In this document: in pieces, positions 1 through 6,172 of the stretch
How positions within the stretch are numbered: position 1 is the stretch's first letter
Layout: every line of letters begins with the position of its first letter
NCBI GenBank assembly: GCA_030151925.1
Contig: JASLCY010000310.1
Span: 1-6,956, forward strand
DNA length: 6,956 nucleotides
Source of the DNA: Oligoflexus sp.
Lineage (GTDB): Bacteria > Bdellovibrionota_B > Oligoflexia > Oligoflexales > Oligoflexaceae
Reading direction: 5' to 3'
Notes under the pieces: generated by a model
What the model saw: only the letters and a program-made list of their open reading frames with translations
Databases searched by the model: none
What the model was told of the DNA's origin: nothing
Program-made: the position numbers and the translations under genes

Positions 1-42
1 GTTTTGGCACGCTTCAAGCAAAGACCAGGTATCGCGACACTC

Positions 43-48
43 GGGGAG
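43..48 (+). promoter_or_regulatory. Ribosome binding site deciding the lipoprotein start
   Basis: GGGGAG lies six bases before ATG 55. It supports this start over the in-frame TTG at position 4, which would bury the signal peptide. Confidence 0.6.
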
Positions 49-54
49 TTCCAT

Positions 55-975
55 ATGAAAGCTTGGCCATTGACGATCTTTTTATCCGCCTCGCTCGTAG
101 CCGCTGCGGCCTGCAAGCGTCAGGAACTGGAATTGACCGACACGACCGGCATCGTCCTCCCCGGAACGGCCGACTTCACGGCCGCGCAGGACATCGACGT
201 CGAACGGCAGGAAAACGCCAAGGCCCAGGCGTCGCTCGACCTCGTGATCGCGACGCTCGAACAGAAGCTCGAAAGCGGCGAGAACCTCTCGACCGCGCAG
301 AAAAACGAGCTGATCGACAAGATCAACCTCGCCCGCACCCAGAAGGCGACACTCGTCGCCCGCGCCCAAGAGCTCGAGGACAAGTGGGCAGCGGCGCAGA
401 AAGCTCTCGAAGACGCGCGGAAACGCAACGAGCAGCTGCAAAAAGAACTCGACGAGAAGAACCAGCAGACGGCGAACGGAGCCGACGGCTCGAACGGGAC
501 TGTCGTGAGCGGCACCGACGGTACCGGAACCCAGAGCGGAGACGCGACGGCTTCCGCGGGCCTCGGGCCCTTTACCCTGTTCAAAGGCGATCAATGCCTG
601 CAGGTGAAAGACCAGAGCCTGGCCGACGGCGCGCTCATCACCTCGGGTACCTGCAAGACGACCGGTCAGCAGTCCTTCACGTTCTATGAGACCGACCCGA
701 CCGGCCTCTATCGGATCAAGGCTTCCGGCAGCGGAAAATGCTTCGCCGTGCAAGGCAGCTCGGCCCAGGCGGGAGCAAAACTGATGCAGACCGCGTGCGT
801 GGACGGCGACGTTTACCAGCAATTCTACATACTCGGCATCAATGATGCCGACTTCCTGCTGCAGAACCTGAAGAGCCAGCTCTGTTTCGCCATCCAGGCC
901 GACAAGAGCCTCGCGCAGGTCAACTGCGATGTCGCCACCGCGACCGCATTCCGGGTCAATAAAGTCGCGCAATGA
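55..975 (+). CDS. Lipoprotein with coiled coil and C-terminal ricin-type beta-trefoil domain
   Basis: This 306-residue protein is probably anchored to a membrane by lipid and exposed in the periplasm or at the surface. Residues 1-19 form a signal peptide (Lys2, hydrophobic stretch, AAAA) ending before Cys20, the likely lipidated cysteine; the lipobox is acceptable but lacks the usual Leu at -3. Residues about 46-138 are rich in Glu, Lys, Ala, Gln and Leu and look like one long coiled coil. A Gly/Thr/Ser/Asp-rich linker (about 139-170) leads to a C-terminal domain (about 171-306) with three similar repeats, each starting CLQV, CFAV or CFAI and each holding a second Cys (pairs 181/200, 229/248, 277/291). 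This is the pattern of a ricin B-type beta-trefoil, where such pairs form disulfides; the usual QxW is replaced by QxF-like positions. Ricin-type domains often bind sugars; that this one does is inference. Start chosen at ATG 55, with GGGGAG six bases upstream. An in-frame TTG at 4 would place 17 residues before the signal peptide. Confidence 0.85.
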   Translation: MKAWPLTIFLSASLVAAAACKRQELELTDTTGIVLPGTADFTAAQDIDVERQENAKAQASLDLVIATLEQKLESGENLSTAQKNELIDKINLARTQKATLVARAQELEDKWAAAQKALEDARKRNEQLQKELDEKNQQTANGADGSNGTVVSGTDGTGTQSGDATASAGLGPFTLFKGDQCLQVKDQSLADGALITSGTCKTTGQQSFTFYETDPTGLYRIKASGSGKCFAVQGSSAQAGAKLMQTACVDGDVYQQFYILGINDADFLLQNLKSQLCFAIQADKSLAQVNCDVATATAFRVNKVAQ

Positions 976-1010
976 ATCGGGGCCCCGCCCCCGATTTCTC
1001 TTTCCTTTCC
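974..1010 (+). terminator. Intrinsic terminator after the lipoprotein gene
   Basis: An 8-bp stem pairs 975-982 (AATCGGGG) with 989-996 (CCCCGATT) around a six-base loop, CCCCGC. A pyrimidine-rich, T-rich run (997-1010, TTCTCTTTCCTTTC) follows. The stem begins inside the stop codon. The T-tract is broken by C residues, so termination may be incomplete. It separates the lipoprotein gene from rlmI. Confidence 0.7.
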
Positions 1011-1017
1011 AAACTTT

Positions 1018-1028
1018 TATGCTAGATT
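1018..1028 (+). promoter_or_regulatory. Weak candidate -10 region for rlmI
   Basis: After the terminator, the 60 bases before rlmI hold TATGCT (1018-1023) overlapping TAGATT (1023-1028). Each matches the sigma70 -10 consensus at four of six positions. No convincing -35 box is visible at the right distance, so this is a tentative placement. The gene needs a promoter hereabouts if the preceding terminator is efficient. Confidence 0.25.
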
Positions 1029-1044
1029 GTCGCCCTTCGTGCAC

Positions 1045-1051
1045 AAGGAGG
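1045..1051 (+). promoter_or_regulatory. Near-consensus ribosome binding site of rlmI
   Basis: AAGGAGG ends five bases before ATG 1057. It fixes the rlmI start against the further-upstream in-frame codon at 1027. Confidence 0.75.
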
Positions 1052-1056
1052 GCGTC

Positions 1057-2241
1057 ATGCAAAAAATCGTTCTAAAAGCCGGCAAAGAAAAGTCTCTCAG
1101 GAACCGCCACCCCTGGATCTTCTCCGGCGCCCTGCAGCATGCCCCCAAGCATCCCGGCGCCTACAGCGTCCACGATCATAAAAACAACTTCCTCGCCTAC
1201 GCTTATTTCAATCCCGAGACCTCGCTCTCCGCCCGCGTGTTGAGCTGGGAGCAGGACTTCAGCTGGGACCGCGAAAGCCTCCGGTCGCGCATCGCGCAGG
1301 CCTACGGCCGCCGTAAGGATCTCCTGAGCGAGGCCCAGACCGCGGCGCGCATCGTGGCTTCGGAAGCCGATCTGCTGCCCGGCCTCATCGTCGACCTCTA
1401 CGGGACGGCGATCGTCTTCCAGATCCTCACGCGCGGCATGGAGCTGATGCGCGAGCCTTTGATCGAAGCCCTCGACGAGATCTTCCAGCCGACGCTCATC
1501 GTCGAACGCAGCGATGAAGCGATCCGCAAGAAAGAGGGCCTCGAGGAGCGCAAGGCGCTCGTCAAAGGCGAGCTCCCCGAGGGCGGCCTCACCATCCTCG
1601 AGCAGGGCATGAGCCTCGGCGTCGACGTCTGGGAAGGCCACAAGACCGGCTTCTATCTCGATCAACGCGTGGCGCGCGATCGCATCCGCAGCTATGCGAA
1701 GGGCCGCCGCGTGCTGAACTGCTTCTCCTATACCGGCGGCTTCAGCGTCGCCGCGCTGAAAGGCGGCGCGACCGAAGTCGTCAGCGTGGACGAGAGCCGT
1801 CCCGCGCTCGACATCGCATCCGCGAACGTGCTGCGCAACGGCCTCGATCCCGATCGGCACCGGACCGCGCAGGCCGACGTCTTCAAGTATCTCCGCACCC
1901 TGCGCGAGGCCGGCGAGAGGTTCGATCTCATCATCATGGATCCGCCGAAGTTCGTCAGCGACCGCAAGCATATCGACCGCGCCTGCCGCGGTTACAAAGA
2001 CCTCAACCTGATCGCGCTGCAGCTCCTGAACGACGACGGCCTGCTCGCCAGCTTCTCGTGCTCGGGCCTCTTGAGCCGCGACCTCTTCCAGAAGGTGCTC
2101 TTCGGCGCCAGCGTCGACGCCCGCTGCGAACTGCAGGTGATCGAGCACCTCTCGCAGGCGGACGATCACCCGGTCCTGCTCACGTTCCCGGAGTCGCTCT
2201 ATCTCAAGGGCTTCGTCTGCCGTAAGATGGCCATACCCTGA
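1057..2241 (+). CDS. rlmI: 23S rRNA (cytosine1962-C5)-methyltransferase RlmI
   Basis: This 394-residue cytoplasmic enzyme is inferred to transfer a methyl group from S-adenosylmethionine to C5 of cytosine 1962 of 23S rRNA (E. coli numbering). Length matches E. coli RlmI (396 residues), and the C-terminal third resembles it closely as I recall that sequence. Residues about 1-75 are the PUA RNA-binding domain (KSLRNRHPWIFSGA). A central subdomain follows, then a Rossmann-type methyltransferase domain from about 185. Its SAM-binding motif I is NCFSYTGGFS (221-230), with an acidic residue in SVDES (Asp245), motif IV DPPKF (295-299), ACRGYKDLN (309-317), and the conserved cysteine in FSCSG (Cys335). 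The end, ESLYLKGFVCR, is also typical of the family. Start is ATG 1057, with AAGGAGG five bases upstream; an in-frame codon at 1027 adds ten residues without such a site. The MFS gene follows 14 bases downstream, so the two are probably one operon. Confidence 0.93.
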   Translation: MQKIVLKAGKEKSLRNRHPWIFSGALQHAPKHPGAYSVHDHKNNFLAYAYFNPETSLSARVLSWEQDFSWDRESLRSRIAQAYGRRKDLLSEAQTAARIVASEADLLPGLIVDLYGTAIVFQILTRGMELMREPLIEALDEIFQPTLIVERSDEAIRKKEGLEERKALVKGELPEGGLTILEQGMSLGVDVWEGHKTGFYLDQRVARDRIRSYAKGRRVLNCFSYTGGFSVAALKGGATEVVSVDESRPALDIASANVLRNGLDPDRHRTAQADVFKYLRTLREAGERFDLIIMDPPKFVSDRKHIDRACRGYKDLNLIALQLLNDDGLLASFSCSGLLSRDLFQKVLFGASVDARCELQVIEHLSQADDHPVLLTFPESLYLKGFVCRKMAIP

Positions 2242-2242
2242 T

Positions 2243-2247
2243 CGGAG
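2243..2247 (+). promoter_or_regulatory. Ribosome binding site supporting a TTG start for the MFS gene
   Basis: CGGAG lies eight bases before TTG 2256, inside the 14-base gap after rlmI. The first internal ATG comes only after two transmembrane helices (residue 71), so the TTG is the best start. Confidence 0.5.
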
Positions 2248-2255
2248 CCGAAGAC

Positions 2256-3422
2256 TTGAGCGCAACCACCTCGTCCGCCGCCGCAGAACGCTCGCACCTC
2301 GGATTCATCATCTCGGGCATCGCGAGCCTGTTCATCATCTCGTTCCTCGACAACAGCCGCGGGCCCATCCTCCCCGTGCTTTGCAAAAAGCTCAGCATCC
2401 CCTACGAAACCGCCGGGACTTTCCTCACCCTGGGCTGCGTGGCGGCGGTGATCGCAACCTATTACATGGGCGTCCTGCTGCGCCGTTACAATGAGCGTTC
2501 GGTAGCGCTTGGAACGGCGGCCTTCTCCATCATCCCGGGATTGATGGCGCCGTTCATCAATTCCGTGGCGCTCCTGCTCGTCTTCGGCGCGATGGTCGGC
2601 GCCTCGGTCTCCCTGATCGGCACCATGTGCAATATCCTAACGATCAAAGGCAGCACCGAAGCGCAGAGGGCCAAGAACCTCTCGTTCCAGCAGATCATGT
2701 ACGGGCTCGGTTCGTTGCTGGGGCCGCTGGTCTTCAGCGAGCTCGTGCGCCGCGGCATCGATTGGTCCTGGATGCTCGTCGGCTGTTCGGTCGCGATCGC
2801 CGGCCTCGGCGTCGCCTATGCGATCCTCCTGCCCAAAGAGAAAGCGAGCGTGAAGGAGCTGACTCCCGAAGCCGCGAAGATGAGCCCCAAGGCCCTGGCT
2901 ATGGTCGCGCTGTTCGCGATTTATGTCGGTGGTGAGGTGCTGACTTCGATGTGGATGAGCACGCTGCTCGTCGGCAAACAGGGGCAGTCGCCGGCAGCGG
3001 CGGCTATCTATGGCATGCGGTTCTTCGCGTTCATGGCCGGCTCGCGTTTCCTCTGTTTCCTGTTCGCGAAACCGAAGTGGGAGGAGGCCATCCTCTACGG
3101 TTGCCTGATCTCCGGCGTGGTCTTCGGGATCCTGGGGCAGCAGGGGCAAAGCTGGGCGCTGCCCCTTATGGGCCTGCTCGGGCCGTTCGTGCCGCTGTTC
3201 ATGGCCAAGGTGAGCCGCGATTTCCCGGAGCACTGGAAAGCGATGACGGTCTATCTCTTCGTCGGCGTCCAGGGGATGCTGGCGATCATGCATCAGACGG
3301 TCGGGAAGATCGCCGACGCGCTCGGCATCGAAAACGCCTTCCTGCTCGCTCCGCTCTGCCTGCTGATCACGATCGTCATGCTTTACTTCAGCACGAAAAA
3401 ACCGGGGCCGCGCGAAGCCTGA
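2256..3422 (+). CDS. MFS transporter, FucP-like, substrate unknown
   Basis: This 388-residue inner-membrane protein has about twelve hydrophobic segments in the 6+6 layout of the major facilitator superfamily: roughly residues 15-34, 51-72, 83-102, 104-128, 145-163 and 170-192, then a charged cytoplasmic loop (193-210), then 211-238, 246-270, 276-295, 299-318, 328-348 and 360-378. Supporting details are the basic loop LLRRYNER after helix 2 and YVGGEV at the start of helix 7, which resembles the YVGAEV motif of FucP-like sugar permeases. Transport by proton-coupled movement of a sugar or other small solute is inference from the family; nothing here names the substrate. The start is a TTG codon with CGGAG eight bases upstream; no ATG lies near. 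The spacing after rlmI suggests co-transcription and perhaps translational coupling. Its stop abuts the stop of the opposing gene. Confidence 0.85.
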   Translation: MSATTSSAAAERSHLGFIISGIASLFIISFLDNSRGPILPVLCKKLSIPYETAGTFLTLGCVAAVIATYYMGVLLRRYNERSVALGTAAFSIIPGLMAPFINSVALLLVFGAMVGASVSLIGTMCNILTIKGSTEAQRAKNLSFQQIMYGLGSLLGPLVFSELVRRGIDWSWMLVGCSVAIAGLGVAYAILLPKEKASVKELTPEAAKMSPKALAMVALFAIYVGGEVLTSMWMSTLLVGKQGQSPAAAAIYGMRFFAFMAGSRFLCFLFAKPKWEEAILYGCLISGVVFGILGQQGQSWALPLMGLLGPFVPLFMAKVSRDFPEHWKAMTVYLFVGVQGMLAIMHQTVGKIADALGIENAFLLAPLCLLITIVMLYFSTKKPGPREA

Positions 3423-4577
3423 TCACGAGGCCTTCACGCCCCTGAGCTTGTTCAGGAGCATCGTGGATTTCTCGTGCCCCGGATCATACTGCAGGGCTTT
3501 CTTCAGGGCTTTCATCGCGCTCGCGTTATCCGCGAGGCGCATGTGGGTGAGGGCGATGTTGAAGAAGATGAGCGGCTTGAGCCGGTCGGTCTTGAGGGTC
3601 TGCAAAGCCGATTCGTAGAGCCGCAAGGCCTCCCCGAATTGGCTCGTGCGAGCGGCCTGCACGGCCGCGTTATTGAAGAAGCCCGCCGACTCCTCTTCCG
3701 AGACCGCGCTCTTGAAGAACATCACGGCCTCCTCGAGTTCGCCCTTCGCGAGCTTGATTCGCCCGATCTGCCGGCCCGCTTCCGCGGAACGGTCCGAATC
3801 CAGGTACATCGCCTGATGGTAATTGGTGAGCGCGGCATCGAGGTCGCCCTTGCCGAACAGGGCGTCGCCTATCATCACGAGCCGCCCCGGGTTCGCGGGG
3901 CTTAAGCTGTTCGCCCGCTGCAGGAGGCTCAACGCCTCGTCCCAATGCCCGAGCTTCATCTTCACACGCGCGAGGAGGTTGGTCGCCCTGAGGTTCAGGG
4001 CGTCGCGATTCAGCAGCTCCTGCGCGAGCACCATGGCCTTCTGATAGGAGCCCTGGCGGAAGAGGAGGTTCGCGTACTCGATCTTGACCTTGGGATCGTG
4101 CCCGAACTTCTCGTAGAGGTCCTCGATCTTCTTGTCGATCGCCTTCTGGTTGTACTGGAAGGTGTCGAGCTTCGTCTCGCGCATGAACTTCTGCAATTCG
4201 CTCGTCTCCCGCGAATCCAGCAGCATCTTGGCTTCCTGCCCGAGGGTCAGGGATACCGAACCGTAGCTCTGCAGGCGCTCGACCATGGCGTCGCTCGCGA
4301 AGGCGAGGAGCTGCGGCGTCACCTCGGGGACCAGCAGGATGCGCGAGAGGTCGATGGCCTGCGTGCTCTGCCCCATCTTCAGATGGAACTGCCGCGCCTG
4401 CGATTCGTCCTGGGCGCCCCAATCATGGATGAAGAGGTCGGGCTTGAAATTATGGACGGCCGCCGAGACCTCGCTCAGCGCGCTGATGAAGCTCACTTTG
4501 AAATGAGCGCTCGACATCGCGCGCTTTACGGCGTCGCGCTTATCGGATTTACAAAGGGAAAGAACACGCTTCGCCAT
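3423..4577 (-). CDS. TPR protein with degenerate response-regulator receiver head
   Basis: This 384-residue, probably cytoplasmic protein has two parts. Residues about 3-115 look like a CheY-type receiver: strand KRVLSLC (3-9), helix, then FKPDLFIHDWG (44-54), where Asp52 sits at the phospho-acceptor position, and later a strand RILLVPE (79-85). The acidic pair normally after strand 1 is replaced by CKSD (9-12), and the Thr/Ser and Lys of strands 4 and 5 are not evident, so ordinary Mg-dependent phosphorylation is doubtful. A charged linker (about 116-160) leads to about six tetratricopeptide repeats (starting near 162, 196, 230, 266, 299 and 335; for example WDEALSLLQRANSLSPANP), which usually bind protein partners. 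A role as a scaffold or adaptor in signalling is inference. Start is ATG 4577 with a weak GAGAG nine bases upstream. It is convergent with the MFS gene and divergent from the protease gene. Confidence 0.8.
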   Translation of the reverse strand: MAKRVLSLCKSDKRDAVKRAMSSAHFKVSFISALSEVSAAVHNFKPDLFIHDWGAQDESQARQFHLKMGQSTQAIDLSRILLVPEVTPQLLAFASDAMVERLQSYGSVSLTLGQEAKMLLDSRETSELQKFMRETKLDTFQYNQKAIDKKIEDLYEKFGHDPKVKIEYANLLFRQGSYQKAMVLAQELLNRDALNLRATNLLARVKMKLGHWDEALSLLQRANSLSPANPGRLVMIGDALFGKGDLDAALTNYHQAMYLDSDRSAEAGRQIGRIKLAKGELEEAVMFFKSAVSEEESAGFFNNAAVQAARTSQFGEALRLYESALQTLKTDRLKPLIFFNIALTHMRLADNASAMKALKKALQYDPGHEKSTMLLNKLRGVKAS

Positions 4578-4624
4578 CGCTTCATACTCTCGGCTATGAG
4601 GGGAAGGTCAAAGTCCATTCAAAA

Positions 4625-4653
4625 ATTGTAGCCGATATGGAGGACGGTGCCTA
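4625..4653 (-). promoter_or_regulatory. Candidate sigma70 promoter of the receiver-TPR gene
   Basis: On the reverse strand, TAGGCA (4653-4648, four of six matches to the -35 consensus) is followed after 17 bases by TACAAT (4630-4625, five of six matches to the -10 consensus). Transcription would start near 4618, leaving a leader of about 40 bases before ATG 4577. Spacing and -10 quality are good; there is no experimental support. Confidence 0.45.
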
Positions 4654-4685
4654 TGCCTGCCGCAAAGCGGCTTCGGCTTCGCGTT

Positions 4686-4716
4686 TTGACAACTTCCGCG
4701 ATTTTTTCGAAATATT
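4686..4716 (+). promoter_or_regulatory. Possible promoter region of the subtilase gene
   Basis: A perfect -35 hexamer TTGACA (4686-4691) lies in the divergent spacer, in the only clearly AT-rich stretch near the gene. The -10 at 17-19 bases is poor (within GAAATATT, 4709-4716). A second option is TTGACG (4730-4735) with TTTTAT (4755-4760) at a long 19-base spacing. The choice cannot be made from sequence alone. The first option would give an untranslated leader of roughly 85 bases. Confidence 0.3.
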
Positions 4717-4795
4717 TGCCAGGATTGGATTGACGGTCTCATTCAGCCGTGCGATTTTATTGATTGCCATCATTCTCACATCGTTATTCCACTGT

Positions 4796-4801
4796 TAGGA
4801 G
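4796..4801 (+). promoter_or_regulatory. Ribosome binding site of the subtilase gene
   Basis: TAGGAG lies six bases before ATG 4808, which begins a clean signal peptide. Confidence 0.65.
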
Positions 4802-4807
4802 CCGATC

Positions 4808-6112
4808 ATGAAAAGATCGTTTGCCGTGCTGCTCTGGGCTTCGCTGTCGATGTTCGCCGGAAATGCCTTGGCGGACGCGCCCCTCTATGGTTTCAAGGGG
4901 CCGCATCGCGAAGGTGAATATATCGTGGTCTTCAAGGATAAGGCGGCCGGGAATCGCGCGTTCCTCCGCGCGGCCGGCATCGAAGAGGTCCGCGCGTTCG
5001 AGTCCTCGCCCGCGTACCTCGTGAAGCTCAGCTCCGACCGCTCGGCGGCGAACCTCAAAGCCCTGCGCAGCAATCCGGCGGTAAGCTCGATCCAGGCGAA
5101 CCGCGTGTTCAAGATGAATCTCGCGGCGAACGACCCTTCGCTCTCCAAGCAATATCAACATAAGATAATAAACGATGCCGCCGCGTGGGACGTCACCACC
5201 GGCAGCAAGGACGTGATCGTCGCGATCATCGACACCGGCGTGAACTACAAGCACCCCGACATCGCCCCCAACTACTGGACGAATCCCGGCGAGACCGGCC
5301 TCGACGCCAACGGCAACGACAAGGCCACGAACGGCATCGACGACGACGGCAACGGTTACGTCGACGACTGGCACGGCTGGGACTTCGTGAACAACGACAA
5401 CGATCCCATGGACGATCACGGCCACGGCACGCACTGCGCGGGCATCATCGGCGCCAAGGGCAATAACGGTGTGGGCGGCTCGGGCATCAATTGGGACGTG
5501 AGCCTGGTGGGCCTCAAGTTCATCAACGGCAAGACGGGTGAAGGCGATACGGCCGGAGCCGTCCAGGCGATCGAATACGCGACGAAGATGGGCTTCGACA
5601 TCACCAGCAACAGCTGGGGCGGTACGGTCGACGATTCGGATTCGGCCGACGACGCCGGTGACGAGGACGTGCTGCTCACAGCGATCAAGGCCAACACCGA
5701 TGCGGGCCACCTCTTCGTAGCGGCGGCCGGCAACGAGCTCTCGAACAACGACAAGAAACCGGTGCTGCCGGCGAGCTACGACATCGACGGGATCCTCTCG
5801 GTAGCCGCCTCGACCAGCAGCGACCGCCTCGCTTTCTACTCGAACTACGGGGCGACGACCGTGGATCTCGCGGCTCCGGGCTCGGACATCTATTCGACCG
5901 TGCTCGGCAGCGGTTATGAGTCGATGAGCGGAACCTCGATGGCGGCGCCCGTGGTCGCTGGCGCGGCCGCCCTGCTGAAGGCCGCGCATCCTGATTGGAC
6001 CGGCCTCGAGCTCAAGGAGCAACTGATGAAGACGGTCGACCCGATCTCGAATATGAAGAACAAGGTCTTGACCGGAGGACGTTTGAACGTCGGACGCGCT
6101 CTGACGGAATAA
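4808..6112 (+). CDS. Secreted subtilisin-like serine protease (peptidase family S8)
   Basis: This 434-residue exported endopeptidase carries all parts of a pre-pro-subtilase. Residues 1-22 are a Sec signal peptide (MKRS, hydrophobic core, likely cleavage after ALA). Residues about 36-102 match the I9 inhibitor pro-domain (GEYIVVFKD; then a strand ending PAYLVKL and PAVSSIQANRVF). The catalytic domain follows: Asp142 in AIIDTGV, His206 in HGHGTHCAG, the oxyanion Asn309 in AAAGNE and Ser377 in SGTSMAAP. Between Asp142 and His206 lies an Asp/Asn/Gly-rich insert (about 166-193) with an EF-hand-like DDDGNGYVDD, a likely calcium site. The chain ends soon after the catalytic domain, with no sorting or adhesion domain, so it is probably released into the periplasm or medium. 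Start is ATG 4808 with TAGGAG six bases upstream. A strong terminator follows directly, so it is likely a single-gene transcript. Substrate is unknown. Confidence 0.94.
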   Translation: MKRSFAVLLWASLSMFAGNALADAPLYGFKGPHREGEYIVVFKDKAAGNRAFLRAAGIEEVRAFESSPAYLVKLSSDRSAANLKALRSNPAVSSIQANRVFKMNLAANDPSLSKQYQHKIINDAAAWDVTTGSKDVIVAIIDTGVNYKHPDIAPNYWTNPGETGLDANGNDKATNGIDDDGNGYVDDWHGWDFVNNDNDPMDDHGHGTHCAGIIGAKGNNGVGGSGINWDVSLVGLKFINGKTGEGDTAGAVQAIEYATKMGFDITSNSWGGTVDDSDSADDAGDEDVLLTAIKANTDAGHLFVAAAGNELSNNDKKPVLPASYDIDGILSVAASTSSDRLAFYSNYGATTVDLAAPGSDIYSTVLGSGYESMSGTSMAAPVVAGAAALLKAAHPDWTGLELKEQLMKTVDPISNMKNKVLTGGRLNVGRALTE

Positions 6113-6136
6113 GCACCTGAAGTCTGCTTGATGGGG

Positions 6137-6172
6137 GCTCCCCGTGTTAAAATAAACACGGGGGGCTTTTTT
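6137..6172 (+). terminator. Strong intrinsic terminator after the protease gene
   Basis: A 12-bp stem pairs 6137-6148 (GCTCCCCGTGTT) with 6155-6166 (AACACGGGGGGC), with one T-G wobble, around the loop AAAATA. Six T residues (6167-6172) follow directly. This is a textbook Rho-independent terminator in the forward direction only; the reverse strand has no T-tract. It lies 24 bases after the protease stop codon and ends on the base before the ATG of the next gene. Confidence 0.9.

Noticed and set aside
63..689. Arg-rich forward frame of 208 codons inside the lipoprotein gene
   Set aside because: Overlaps the signal peptide and coiled-coil coding sequence in another frame; extreme Arg content is typical of an out-of-frame reading of GC-rich DNA.
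1072..2265. Open frame of 397 codons on the reverse strand across rlmI
   Set aside because: It lies almost wholly opposite a confidently identified gene, its product is Glu/Ala/Arg/Asp-rich with no family resemblance, and GC-rich third positions easily create such frames.
4526..4585. Short reverse-strand frame (ATG 4585, 19 codons) overlapping the start of the TPR gene, a possible leader peptide
   Set aside because: The nearest SD-like GAGAG is only one base from this ATG, too close to serve it, and it fits the main ATG at 4577 better. No attenuator structure was seen.
3945..4631. Forward open frame of 228 codons opposite the receiver-TPR gene
   Set aside because: Leu/Glu-rich product that mirrors the TPR coding strand; no RBS and no known motif.
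4659..4671. Hairpin GCCGC-AAA-GCGGC as a terminator or operator
   Set aside because: Only five base pairs, no adjacent T-tract on either strand, and a size expected by chance in GC-rich DNA. Mentioned only as part of the spacer description.
4784..6022. Open frame of 412 codons on the reverse strand across the subtilase gene
   Set aside because: It is a compositional shadow of the protease gene: Val/Arg/Ala-rich, low-complexity, no motif, and extending into the protease RBS region.
6128..6172. Upstream in-frame starts (TTG 6128, ATG 6131) for the DCC gene as the annotated start
   Set aside because: They would make the terminator hairpin code for a 15-residue extension that the family does not need, and have no good SD. 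Kept as an alternative, not as the call.
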